From positions 434,001 through 498,000 of the forward strand of contig JAJSPD010000023.1 of assembly GCA_021307315.1 (NCBI GenBank): DNA of 64,000 nt, written 5' to 3'. The notes under the pieces were generated by a model. It did not search any database. It saw nothing but the letters and a program-made list of their open reading frames with translations, and was not told the origin of the DNA. Position 1 is the first letter of the stretch, and each line of letters opens with the position of its first letter. The DNA comes from Bisporella sp. PMI_857 (Eukaryota > Ascomycota > Leotiomycetes > Helotiales > Helotiaceae). The translations under genes were made by a program, and so were the position numbers. Below, piece by piece: positions 47,066 through 59,016 of the stretch.

Positions 47066-50000
47066 ATGCTGCTCGCAGCTGGAGGTCGGTGCTTTGCAAG
47101 AACAGTAATACTACGATCAAAATTATTCTCAGAATCTGGCGGAACCGTTCTCACCCGTCTTGGGATGTTGAATTTCGCCAAAGGCATTCTACCAGAATAG
47201 AGCACCGAATTGCTTCTCACCTGATCACTTCTGGTATTGGACAACATGAACGAATGCAATCGTGTTCATATACCGCAAATCGAGGCTATGCCTTCTTACG
47301 CAGATGTGCCACGCATCGTAACCCACATACCAGCACCTCGGTCAGTTCCTAACCTCTATTCTAGTAAAGTACAGCGGGCAGATATCTAATATCTCTCCTC
47401 AAAGCCTAGGACCATTTTTCGAAACGGTAAATATCGGCGTATTACATCAAAAGCAATATTTTCCTCATGCCAGATACATTCGAAATCAGCAAAACTGGTG
47501 AAATGGCCTCTCAGCAACACTTATACAGGTCTCTCAAAGTCGAACGATACCTCATCTGACCTCAGAATCATCTCTTCAGAGGCGAATAAGTCTACCAGCA
47601 ACACTGCGATATCGAAATCCATCTCGGTGCGCATTGAAAAGCACCCGGCAGTGCATATCAGGAAACAGAAATGGAGACACATACTGAGCGGGAATGGGGG
47701 AATTCATCCACGATACCAAGTCCCAGCCCCGCGATACAAAGCACTAGCACCTGTCAGGAGGCTAGGCATAGTGCGCTTCAGGAAGCTAAATATTGTATCC
47801 TTGAAGGAGTGGAACGGAAGACCTAAGCTTCAACCTCTAGCGATCAGCAGGCTAGATACTGTACCCGAAAAGAATTGGAATGATAGACCTGAACTCCAAT
47901 CTAACATGCTCGCGCGTGTCAGGAAGCAGAATGCAGTGCGTATTAGGCAGTATTGGAATGCGAGAAATGAGCCTACAGAGTCTCCAGCAGCAGAATGTGC
48001 TAGAACAGACCTTGCTACGGCAAAACGTTTTCCGGCAAACACTCAAGTGTGCCAATCACTGCCCATAAGTCAGTCGCCTGTAGAAATAGGTGAAACTATC
48101 CACATAACACACAAAGCGGGACATAAATCTATCGATCCAATGTATCCACATGCCCATAAATCTATCGATATTGCACCTCAAGACGTCAATAAGTCTACAG
48201 TAACAGGAGTTTCAGATTTAGACAAGTCTGAACCGAAACCATCTTTGGAAGCACACGATATTATCCAATCAACATCTCCGGAAGCAAATGAGTTTCTCGA
48301 AACTACCAAAAAACTGGCTCAAGTGCAAGTGGGAAGCGAAAAACTTGCCAATAAAGATTCCGCATTATTGTCCAAGACTAAAATTATCCGTCCACGACCC
48401 TCCTCGCCATTTAAAAGAATCAAGCTCACTTCAAAAGAACCTTCTGTTCGAAAACATCCCAGTCGAAAGCCTATTTCGAAACCACACCCACCCTACTATA
48501 ACCTCGCTCTCAAAGCCACGGAATCACTTGTGAATATCGAATTGTCTCGCAGCCCTATTCCATGTATCCTCTCGGATGGCCAACTATTCTCAGTTGATCA
48601 AATTTCAGAGTACCTCAAAACAGCCGTTCCAGGCGTCATTATATACCCTACCAACTATGCTGAGCTTACGTCAAGACCTGTTTTACACAATATGTACCCT
48701 ATACAGTTCAAAGCTATATCACCCGAGAGTCCGAATGATAGAAATGTAACGCTGCAACGAAGACCACGCGAAGCCTGGCTCGTGAGAGCAAATGGCGATA
48801 TCCTTGAAGTCGTCAACGCAAGGCGTTCTTGGCTTTCTAATCCCACGTCAGCGGATACCCGAGCGGTTGAACTAGAAGACTCAAGTCGACGATGGGAACA
48901 ATCGACACCTGAGATCGACTCAATGGTTGCTGAAGCTCATGCTATGGCCGAAATCGGCACGGTTAACTGGCTTCATAAGCTCAGCCGTAGGTGACTTGCT
49001 ATGAATTTCGCTTGACCGTCTGTTGACAATTTATAGGATATCGCGCTGCTAATCCTGCACATGAAAAAGATATAGTGCACAAGGAGTTTGGCGCGGGCTA
49101 TTGTCGATGTACAATTAAGATACCTGAGGCCCGACACAAGTTCGGGGACTCGGCGATTTTCAAAAGGATAAGTAATGCAGAACAGTTTTGCGCGAAGAGG
49201 GCGGTAGATTGGCTGATATCGAACGGGTATCTGCCACAAGATGGATCTATGCGGTGGCCGAACCCTCAGTGGATTAGGGCATATAAGACATCATTCAAAG
49301 ACGTTACCTTTGAGGAGGTCATCAACGAAAGTGTCGCGGCAAGTCCAAGCAGTTCGCCAATAATCTATCGCGACTCAACAAAACGCCGAATAATAAGAGT
49401 CATGCCGGAGCGGATGATACCCGATGACATACTCGATAAATGGTTAAGTACGGATAGCATCACAGAGAAATGTCAAGTCTGGGAAAACTCAAGGCCGCTT
49501 GCCCGCCGTTGGTACCTCAACTTCTCGATGATACTTCTGGATTATCTGCACGAATCCCTCATAAATGGGCAAAGGATCGCGTTCTCTGAGCCTAGGCTGA
49601 AATACTTAAAACAGCATCTATATTCTGTTGAAGATGTAGCTTCATGGGCTCAAGCTGTCACCATTCCAGATCATCACGAGCGGTTAGAACGCTTTCTTTC
49701 ACCGACATCCAATTTGCCAATATTTCTTTTATCGCCAATTCTCAGAGAACCAATTACAAAGGTCAAGATGCTAGATCGAATATTGACTAATGTATCTGAA
49801 CGAATCACGAATATCACCCGGACGAGACACCGGACCATCGGGCCACCGCAGCGCCACACCATGATAACTGTGCAGATACTGCTGAAACTCTTGTGCCACG
49901 CGAGAAAGATCTGGCCCTCTGCCGTTATAAAGATTACACGGGTATTGATAAACACAATAGTGCAGTTTCAGGGAAAGCGTTCCAAACGCTTGGATGACAA

Positions 50001-51831
50001 CCAGCGGCGTGAGCTATGCAACGTGATGAACAATTTCTTGTGTCAATTATCCATCCCTGCAGACACTAATTCGTTTGAAGCCATGGCATACAGCTGGAAC
50101 GCTCAGAAGCTTTTGTTGGAGTGGGCGGGTCAATTTAAGCCAACGCTACTCCTAAATCAGCGCGGCTACCAAGCTGTGTCGAGAGTGCTTGCTGCACAGA
50201 AGAAAAATGAAAGAGAGTCTAGAGTCTCAAGTCTTGGATCCCGATCCTGGCCTCCCTGGCGAACCGAACAAGATGGCATGGACGCTCAGCGGCCACTAGT
50301 AGATGACCTTAGCAGAGCAGTACTGGCAACGATGCGTATGACCGAATCTGGATTTCAGGAGTCTCCTCGAGATAAAGCTCTACGTATTCTGGGAGGCCAA
50401 GAACCTGATGGCACGCCGACTGTGCATACTAGAAAACTACGTTGGGCTCCCCACGTCGCCCATATGGACATCTTCGATCTGAATGTTGATTCATATGAAT
50501 GGGTCGCAAGGGTTGAAGCTACACGTGACGTGCAAGAAGCTTGGAGCGCATTCACGAAGTTCAGAGATTCAGGCGGTCGCCCTGGTTATCACCTTTATTT
50601 TGCGATGTTCGAGAAACTCCACTTCGAACAGGCGAGATTGAATTTTGATCGAACCAGTCATGGGTCCAAGGTCCGCTATCTTATGCCTGTGCCTGGAGCT
50701 GGCAAAGAAGTTCTTCCGCCATCCAACGACAATTTTAGCGCTTTCTATCGGACTTCTCTGCAGCCTCCAAGCATGGAGGATCTATACAAAATGATGTTGA
50801 AGGATGGGATCCTTCCCCAGGCTAGATTTTTACGCTTCCTAGTTGCGCATGCCCGCACGCCAGACCAGGCTATAACATATCTGCTAGATAGCCCAACCGA
50901 TCTTCATGCAGTCAAGGCGCTATTAGGAGCTACGGAGCTTAAGCGTGAAATGTTACAAGGCGACACATTACCGCCGAGGTTATTTGCAGCATTCTTGCAA
51001 ATGTGCTGTCGATTCGTTCCGCGGTTCAAAGAGGAGTATAAGGACCCCAACAGTCCCAATAATAAATTGACCTCAGATGACTCCAGCCATAATACCGTCC
51101 TTCAACTAGAGAATTCTTGGACGGATCTGTTATCTCATGCCATCAAATTACTGAACAATAGTAAAACTGAATATCGGCCAGCGTGGTATGCGGTACTTCG
51201 AGCCTTAGCTCGTCGCGGAACAATCGTCGACCAAACGCTTGTCGGAAGTTCCGAGAATGATATCCAGTCCTGGCAAATTATGAGGGCTGTCGTTGATAAT
51301 TTCTACATGAATGACTTGGAGTTCGACCCATATGGATTCCTTATCCTTTGTCACGGCCTTGAGAAATCAATAGTCGCGACGCTCTCTGATCCTGATCAAA
51401 AACCGCTCACTTTAGATTCACAGGATGTACGCTTTATAAAAGAAGAGTTTCTGAAAATAACAGCGCTATCTGAATCGGCTGATTCAAACAAGTCCCCTCT
51501 ATACGATATACAAGGTGTGCATCTGCATGCATATGTAAGAGTGGTAGGACTCGTTTCCGACTATGAAGCCATCATACGTGTAGTGGAATTCATGAGGCAG
51601 CATCAAGTCCATCTCAATGAGGGGGCTTCTCAATCTCGGAATGGGCCTCTGATGATCGAAAGGACTCTGATTGCGGTGCGAATCTTCACGAGTGGAACAG
51701 AATATGAGACCTTGGCCGAGACAGTCGTGAGCGAGTTTGCCTCGTGGCCATCTGAGGCTGATGTTCATGCCTACATCATACAGGGGAAGCAGCATCCGGA
51801 ATACGCAGATGACGATTTCGAATTCGAATAA
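47066..51831 (+). CDS. very large protein, probably mitochondrial, with dsRBD-like segment (5' exon uncertain)
   Basis: The secure part is 47405-48986 plus 49037-51831 (1458 codons). Exon 47405 follows a strong acceptor (TCTAAT branch point, pyrimidines, AAAG). The 5' exon is unresolved. One model starts at ATG 47066, encodes a mitochondrial-presequence-like MLLAAGGRCFART and splices at 47105. Another starts at ATG 47246 with a donor at 47318. Both keep frame. Residues from about 47640-47990 form degenerate repeats rich in Arg, Lys, Trp and Asn. Downstream come basic low-complexity sequence, then HKEFGAGYCRCTIKI ... SNAEQFCAKRAVDWLISNGY, which resembles a double-stranded RNA-binding fold. The remaining 850 residues look alpha-helical, possibly degenerate PPR-like, ending in DDDFEFE. 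A role in mitochondrial RNA metabolism is inference. Confidence 0.7.
47640..47990 (+). repeat. degenerate in-frame tandem repeats in the large protein gene
   Basis: Units of roughly 60-70 nt recur with drift, encoding RFRKLNIVSLKEWNGRPKLQ, SRLDTVPEKNWNDRPELQ and RVRKQNAVRIRQYWNAR. The DNA copies share words such as GTCAGGAAGC/GTCAGGAGGC and TGGAANG...AGACCT. Confidence 0.6.
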
Positions 51832-54524
51832 TGAAAGCTTCGAAAGAAGCACAGAGTGTATGTTACTAACAGGGCCTAAAACATGTGGCGTTCAGGAAAA
51901 TGAAGATTCCACTTAAGCTCAAGAAAGCTTTTGATAGATTATACTGTATATAATGTTAATGTTGTACAGAATATTATAATTGAAATCTCGATGTTAGGTG
52001 GCCCGCAAGCGAAACAGATAACCGCTTTTTTTTTCGCACCTAGTATTTGCCATTGACCTGCTTCATTTAATTTGGAGCAAGTGCTTTTGTTACTACTTTG
52101 CCCACATAGAAGATCTCCTTTTCACCTTTATTTCGTCTAGAATATTGATTCGAGCTTATGGAAGGGACCTCTTCTTACGATGCTGTGTCGCGACACTAAC
52201 CCTAACCACATTTCACAATAGCTGAGACAATCAAGTCTCTGGCATACTGTCTGACTTTCGAGCGAAGATGAATAAAGCAGTGTAGTTGTATATGGCTGAG
52301 GTATTGACAACTTTTTGCGGGATAACTCATATTTCTACAGTTGCTGTCCGGTCTAAAGGAACAGAATAAAATCATGCATTTAGAGAAATCTTTTCTGCTG
52401 CAAGAGCGGAGTTTGCTTGTAAAGAATGCGACCGCATTTGATCATTTGTGAACAATGTAACCCAAGTGAGCAAAGCGACACACTGAGAAGGCATTAACTT
52501 CATTTGCTGATACTCCGCTTCCGTGTAGGTCATGAATAAACCCTTTTATTTATTTATAATAAGACTGCAATGAGATGTAGTGATGACGAGAGAGTGATCG
52601 GCGTAATGGCTGTGTCTTATTCTAAACTGTTCGGTTGCGGATCCAGTTCGAAGATGGGGCCTGTGATGTGTTCCGTGGCTATCGCACTATGGCAATAAAA
52701 AGCCGGAGTGCAACCCTATTCGTTAGGCTAATGATTAGACCAAAAGGAAAATTGAGAAAAGGGAGATCCCGGCGTCAAACCAAGCAACTACTCAGCATAA
52801 GCTTTACATTCTAGCACAGAACCAGCACTGACTATACCTAGAATCGTTGTTATAGCCCAAAGAAGAACCTATCCACCGGGACCTGGGAAATCAAGACATC
52901 CGAGAAGGTTGAGCGACTGAAATTATGACACGTTAGCTACGGTCCTAGTTGCGGAGCCAACGAGGAATTCTTGGTGGAAGAGGACTAATGGTACCAAGAA
53001 TGACAATAAGATCAATTTTAGGATAATTTCTGGTCTGGGTATCAAGGTCTTAGAGTGTAGCTTGGATATTCAATTGCACCAAAATTCCTGAAGCATTTCA
53101 AAGTAGGGCTCTGATGACTTACCTGCTGGCCTCCGTGCTTAGTGCTTTAAGCATATAATTGCTAGCTGCTTCTTCTCCAACATCAAGAGAGTCTTACAAT
53201 TTCCCGGGCCAAGACACTTATTACACTCGATGGTGGGCCTGCGGCTACACGGGGTCGAATATAGTGAACACTGTCAATATCAATACAAATGCCGATGCCG
53301 CTGATGCTAAACAAAGTCTTGTCGCTGGATCTTCGTCACTTCAACTCTCTGATCATGTAACCCCTGTCACCATAAAGCGTGCAAACATAGTGCTTGTAAA
53401 TCGCATGGAAATTACCTGCTCAATTTGGCGGAATTTCGCGATATTGCTCTGGATGTGGGCCGACGTTGAAAGGCTCAACTTCGACGTGGTAGATTGCTGG
53501 AGTGAAATAGATGATGCGTGCCCCCAGAAAACTGTTAATGAGGCACAAGGCGTTAGAGAAGGCGCCGCTGACAAAACTTGTAGTAATCAAGAAGAAGCAA
53601 AATAAACTTACTTTAGTGTGTGGAAAGGTATGATAGAGAAAGGGAATGAACTGATTGATAACAAGAGTGCCTGAGCTAGAGTAATATGCTTGTGTGAAGT
53701 AGAGTTACGCTGAAGTGTTTAGGATGCGGATATTTTGGATATCAAAAGTATTGTTGAAGGTAGAGGATGCATAACATGAAGGGAAGGTGTTCCATACGCT
53801 TGTTGTCAAACCTTGAGCGCAAGTGCATTCTTACGCCTTTTCCACTGCGCAAGCACTAGTAAATTTAGGCTTCAGACTCAGCCGTTCTTAGTTCCCGATT
53901 TTCTATCGGATCAACGAATGCAAGGAAGGCGGAGTAACCAAAGTCCATTAGTGGCCAGCTCTGAACCAAGTTCTTTCCCAGATGAACTAATTTTCCGTCC
54001 CCAAAGTCTAAGGTGAATTGACATGCTTAGTCCTGCTAAGCTGTTAAGCCGATGTAGGAAAGTAATAGAAGCTGGTGCATCACCTCCGCCTGAGGTCCTG
54101 AAAATACTATCCTTGCTTCGAGCACTGTCTGAACGTTCAATGGAGCCCGGAATGGTTTACATGATCGGGAAAGCTTTCCGTCCTACGACATCGCCAATCG
54201 TTTGCCGCGAAGTATCCAAATTCTTTCTTCAAGATAGCTACGAATAGGTATTTAGTTTTATCTAGCTAGATGCGAATGGAGGAATTGCCAAAATGTCTAT
54301 ATAGACTTGTTAATTCTTACCAAGAAAACCCGCACCGGATTGCCATTACACAGTCGCAGGCCAGCAAAAGCGCTTAGATAAAGGCATATATCCCCATAAA
54401 TGTCGTCATACGTGATATCATGTCCCTTGTAGATCGCTCCATCTACCCCTGAACACCGAAGTACCTTTTTCCCAAACAAGCGCCACGGGTACGAAACTGC
54501 GAGGTATATATAATGGCATCTTTC
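51832..54524. other. gene-poor intergenic region
   Basis: About 2.7 kb with no supported gene. It has AT-rich patches (51940-52000, 52540-52560) and a T-run at 52026-52034. Intron-like signals on the minus strand around 53400-53620 suggest a spliced but weakly coding transcript. A 74-codon plus frame at 54023 has no other support. Confidence 0.5.
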
Positions 54525-57500
54525 TCACGTCATATTTTCCTCCTTTTCCTCTCCTATCCTCGTAATGCCACGTGCTCCCCCTTCCATAAACCCCATGCTT
54601 GGGGGATGAACGGGATGACTCTCAATTGTTGATCGTCCTCCGAGACTGCCTGGTATTGCTGTCGCACCCCCGTTACCCATAATTCCAGACCCTGTTGGCG
54701 GATTGAGATTTGGCGTGCTTTGCGATTGTGACTCCGGGAATTCCTTCTGTGACGGCGAGTTGTGGAGAGGACTTGCGGACTTTTGCGAGGTCTTGCTTCC
54801 ATCGCCACCCTTGGTGGATGTCCGAGGAGATACACGACCAGTCTAAAGAAACCAGAGTTAGTGACACGAGCGGCCAAGATACAGGTTAGGCATTGCAAGA
54901 AATACAACAACCGTGAGCTTTCTAGAACACAAATACAATACGTGATGGCACAGTGCGTGGGATCCTTTATTGGATCTTAAGAATGGGTAAACACAAAAAA
55001 GAAGAAACACGCAAAGTAGGTAGTAAGCCGGCAGCGATGCAGAATATCATACACAAGCAGCTCGCCACGTCTGCGGAAAGTCTTTATACACTTCTATCGT
55101 ACTTTGGGCGAAGTGCTAAGTCGTCGACAATCATTTCTTGAACGAGTTCAATGATTGCAACTGGTTTTCACGCGTAATGACGGAACTATGGTGATGTCCT
55201 AAAACCACTTTTACGTACCTGTTTCGCCCATCGCAGTCCGCAGCTATTGCAAAGGTCTCTCTGTCCACTAGGTCCTCTTCGCCATTCAGGTGTAACACGC
55301 GTATGGCAATTCGCACAATCTCGTTGCAAGTGGCCCGCACCTCTCCGACGTTTGCGCTTCTTCTTATTCGATAGAAGACTTGCTAATTCATCTGCCAACA
55401 AGCGATTAGATTTTTCCATCTGCCTCAATTCGAACTGCCAGCTTGTGCAGCGAGTGGTTTTCAGTTCGTCAAATATATTTTCGTCCGATGCCAAAGCATG
55501 ATCTTGAGAACCAATTACAAGGCCGGCACCACCAGCCTCCGTGATAGGCCCTGGGAACGAGACACTTGATCTCGGCGTAAGTTCTCCGCCTTCCTGAGGA
55601 CCCTGAGAGGAAAGTCCGGTTAGATGGCTCAATGGGCTTGAATCTTCAGAACGGGGATTCTTTCCAAGGGAATACATGGTTTTCGCATGCTGCGCTCCTA
55701 TTCCAGCCGTCACAGTCCGCGAAGACGGCTTTAGCAATCGTGTTTGGGCAACTAGAAATGTAGGCTTCGATCCTTCACCTGCATCACCTGGGTACAAAGT
55801 AGTTTGAGCATGAAGGTTCAAACCACGTTTGTTCAAGACTTCGTGTTTGTAAGTGACTCGTCGTCCAGCTCTCGCCTTTTCAAGAGAGCGACCGAATTCA
55901 ACCTTGGACTCGGAGCGCATCAGTTGTTGAATACTCGTGCCAACGAGATCTTCAGGTGCTCGATCAAGTAATGTGCGCACATTTGACGATACGAATAAGA
56001 ACATGCCAGAAGTTGAAAGCTTAGTCCACATCTCATTTTCACCAATGCCTCCAGCTGCATCTAGGTCCCTTCGTGCTAGTGCATAAACTGGTCGCTCCCT
56101 TCCAACTAGGATAATGAACTTTCGACCTTTTCCTTGCTCCACGTGCAGTGATCCATGACTCTCAAACCATGTGTACCCACTCTTTTTCCGTCTAATTCGA
56201 AATACGATGCTCACACTGGCGGCGCTGCTCGTGTCTTTCAGCTCTCTAGTGACTGGTACAATATCACTAGGATGACATATCGAAGATAAAGCCGTGTTCA
56301 TTAATTCGGAAGGGTCGTACTCCAAGACACGACTACATGAAGGTGAGAGATACAGAAAAAGACCCTTCAAAGAAATAACATGGATCACATCATCAGTGTT
56401 TTCCAGAAGTACCTTGTCTCGTATTGTAACGGTTGAATCTCCTTCGTTGTTGCTGTTCATGGCATTTAAAACACTGGATACAACGTCGCGACTGAAAGTC
56501 TGACCTTCGTCCAGTCTTATACCATCGGGTGGCTCCCAGGTATATTTAGGCAACTCCCCTTGTGTATAATCCACGACATACATGCCATTGACACCCTTAG
56601 CTTCCACAGACGTCGGCTTTTCTACCAAGTCAACCTGGAAACCGACGTAGTATTTGATATCTTTGTCATCTTCTCCAGTGATTGGTATCATGGTTAAAAG
56701 GTTCATGAATGGCTGGCCTCCCTTCCTATAATTAATTAAACTTCGTTGAGCCTCTTTTCTGGCGTCTATCCTTTCCCTAAGATAGGCGACAGAGTCATTA
56801 TCCACAAATTCTCTTCTAGCCCCCGCCTGTACCTTGCCATCAGGCGATTGGAGGAAGCGGCAGTTCCTCCCCAAAACCTCATACTTCGTATATCCAGTCA
56901 ATCGTTCAAATATTTCTGAAACATAAACAATCGGGGAATCATGTTGTGTTACATCACAGACAACAAAGGCGCACGATAGGTCAACCTTTCCGATATGAAT
57001 TTCGGGATCCTTTCTCGTCGCAACTTTGATCAGCGCCCCCATCATATCGAACCCACTTTGGGAGTAGATATTCTTGTACTGAGATACTTTTGGCTCAACT
57101 TTGGCAAGTACTTCTGTATCTTGAGCTGGACTCACGTCTTGACCATCTGGTACGGTATAAGAAAGCTCTCTGCTAAGAGGCAAGGGTTGCATAGAAGTCT
57201 GTAATGAAGGAGAGTGGTAATTTATCGTGTTCTGACCCATGCTCATGTTGGCGGGCGAATTGACATTGATCCCTTCCGAAACACCAAGGCCAGACATGGC
57301 TGGGTTCATATCTTGGTCCCCTTCATCACTGTCTATATTGTTCTGCTGAGACACTGCGCCTAGAGGGCCTGGGACCATATATTGATTAGGCATTGGCTCT
57401 ATAATGGCACTATATGTTTGGGAGAAGTCGTCTTGAGCAAACATATTCATGCCAGAGCTATCCGCTGACATACCCTCCATGTTCAATGGAGAGTAAGACA

Positions 57501-58026
57501 TCATTCCTTGCACAATTTCAGGAGACATTGCAGAAAGAACTCCGTAGCCAGACGTGTCGATTGCTAAAGGTTCCCGCGTCTGAATACCAGCAGTATATCC
57601 CATTTGCGGTGCCGCCATATTTACCCCCTGAACCATATCCCCATAACCACTAATATCTATTCCGCCTAGAGACTGTTGCCGACTTACAGGCGAGCCAGCT
57701 GTAGTTGCTGGGGCGAATTGGTAACCACTCAGCCCGCCGTTGGCGGCACCAAAGTCCAGCATGGATGATCTCCGACCCAAGCTTTGCTCCAGAAATGGTT
57801 GGGGCAGGCTCTGACGACGCTTTATCTCTCTATTATTCTGCGTTATAATATCATCCAATGAATCTCCCCCAAGAAGTTCCGTCATATTCGTATCATCGCT
57901 AGACTTCTGCGGCTGAGGGACAGAAACTCCCGGTGGACGTGATCTGCCATTTTGTGCCCGCCGTTGTGCCAATCTCTGCTGAAGCTCTTCTTGCGAATAT
58001 TGAGTCGGGAAGAAATGTTGATTCAT
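54525..58026 (-). CDS. wc-1: White Collar-1 blue-light receptor/GATA transcription factor
   Basis: The photoreceptor subunit of the White Collar complex. It binds flavin, senses blue light, and activates light-responsive and clock genes with WC-2 in the nucleus. The exons are 58026-55219 and 54842-54525, giving 1041 residues. The start MNQHFFPTQYSQEELQQRLA fits the family. The N-terminal 300 residues are Gln/Met/Gly-rich. The LOV domain (about 345-475) holds the photoactive Cys in GRNCRFLQ (about 389). Two more PAS domains follow (about 545-655 and 665-760), then a basic KKRKRRRGA and a GATA finger (CANCHTRVTPEWRRG ... LCNSCGLRWAKQ, about 905-936). Exon 2 opens TGRVSPRTS, continuing the finger's basic tail, then Ser/Pro/Gly-rich sequence. 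The 376-nt intron directly after the finger is unusually long. Confidence 0.95.
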
Positions 58027-59016
58027 GATGCCAGAATCTACGTCCCGCTTCCTCAGGCGTCAATACAAGCCTTTCGTGAAGATTCATGGGTGGACTTCTG
58101 CAGATTGTCGCGGCTCTGGAATCATTAAGGCGTCGCAGAATTCGTGGTCTGGTGTGAATATCAATAATCATTCGATGCGGTAGCCGAGGATCCAATCCTT
58201 GAGACGCGTGGTCGTTGGTAGTTTAAACGAAGGGTGTATCAACGTTGTGTAACAGTACTGATAGGTAGATCACGAAGCCCTAAGAAGCCCTAAATTCGTC
58301 TGAAAATTGGGAAGATGTGCTCTGGAGACATGTAGAACGAAATCGTGTTCATGAGGTGGTGTGACGAAGGTAGATAGGTGCATTGACAATGTTCCTGTTG
58401 TGGTGATAGAATGAGGTGTGCAGGGAGGGGTGGAACAGGGGATATCCAGCAAACAGAGCAAATAGTCAGATAACCTGGCATTCCATTCGTGCACCTATTC
58501 ATATGGACGCGCGATAGTCGACTGAAGTGTCCAAGTGAAATTATGAGTATACAGAAAGCTATTTGTGGCTACAAGCACCAAGTATTGAAGGTTGCATATA
58601 CCCTTACCTTTCCTTGTTTGGTGGTCACCAGAGGCTCAATTTGTTAGTTTAGCCAACCTACTTTAATGTGACAGAGTAATGGAACTCTGATAGAATGCCA
58701 TCAAAGTCTTTAAGTTTCCCAAGCATAGCAATATTATCGGGTCTGAGTTTACAGAATGGAAGAATTGTTATATTACTCATCAATTGACTTGATGCTGCCT
58801 CTTCCTAGTGACATGTCTGCTTCTGGTTCCCTAGAAATGCGCTTTTGGCAGACACTTTCCCTCCCTTCCTCGGTCTCGCTATGCTAAAAAGCCAACCAGT
58901 CCGCCGAATACTCCAAAAACAAATGAAATTAGATGCTGCTCTTGTGGTATCATTCTATTCATCGCCTTAATGGATGTTCCCCCAATGCTCGTTCCTCGTG
59001 GACCGCGGCTGAAGAA
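58027..59016. other. WC-1 upstream region
   Basis: About 990 bases between the WC-1 ATG and the Kap121 stop (both minus). The 150 bases nearest WC-1 contain upstream ATGs opening an overlapping out-of-frame reading frame. No other gene is seen. Presumed WC-1 promoter and leader. Confidence 0.5.

Noticed and set aside
53159..53605. 148-codon plus-strand open frame
   Set aside because: No ATG at its start, and better splice signals lie on the opposite strand.
54023..54247. 74-codon plus-strand ATG frame with protein-like composition
   Set aside because: Short and unsupported; could be a micro-protein but nothing distinguishes it from chance.
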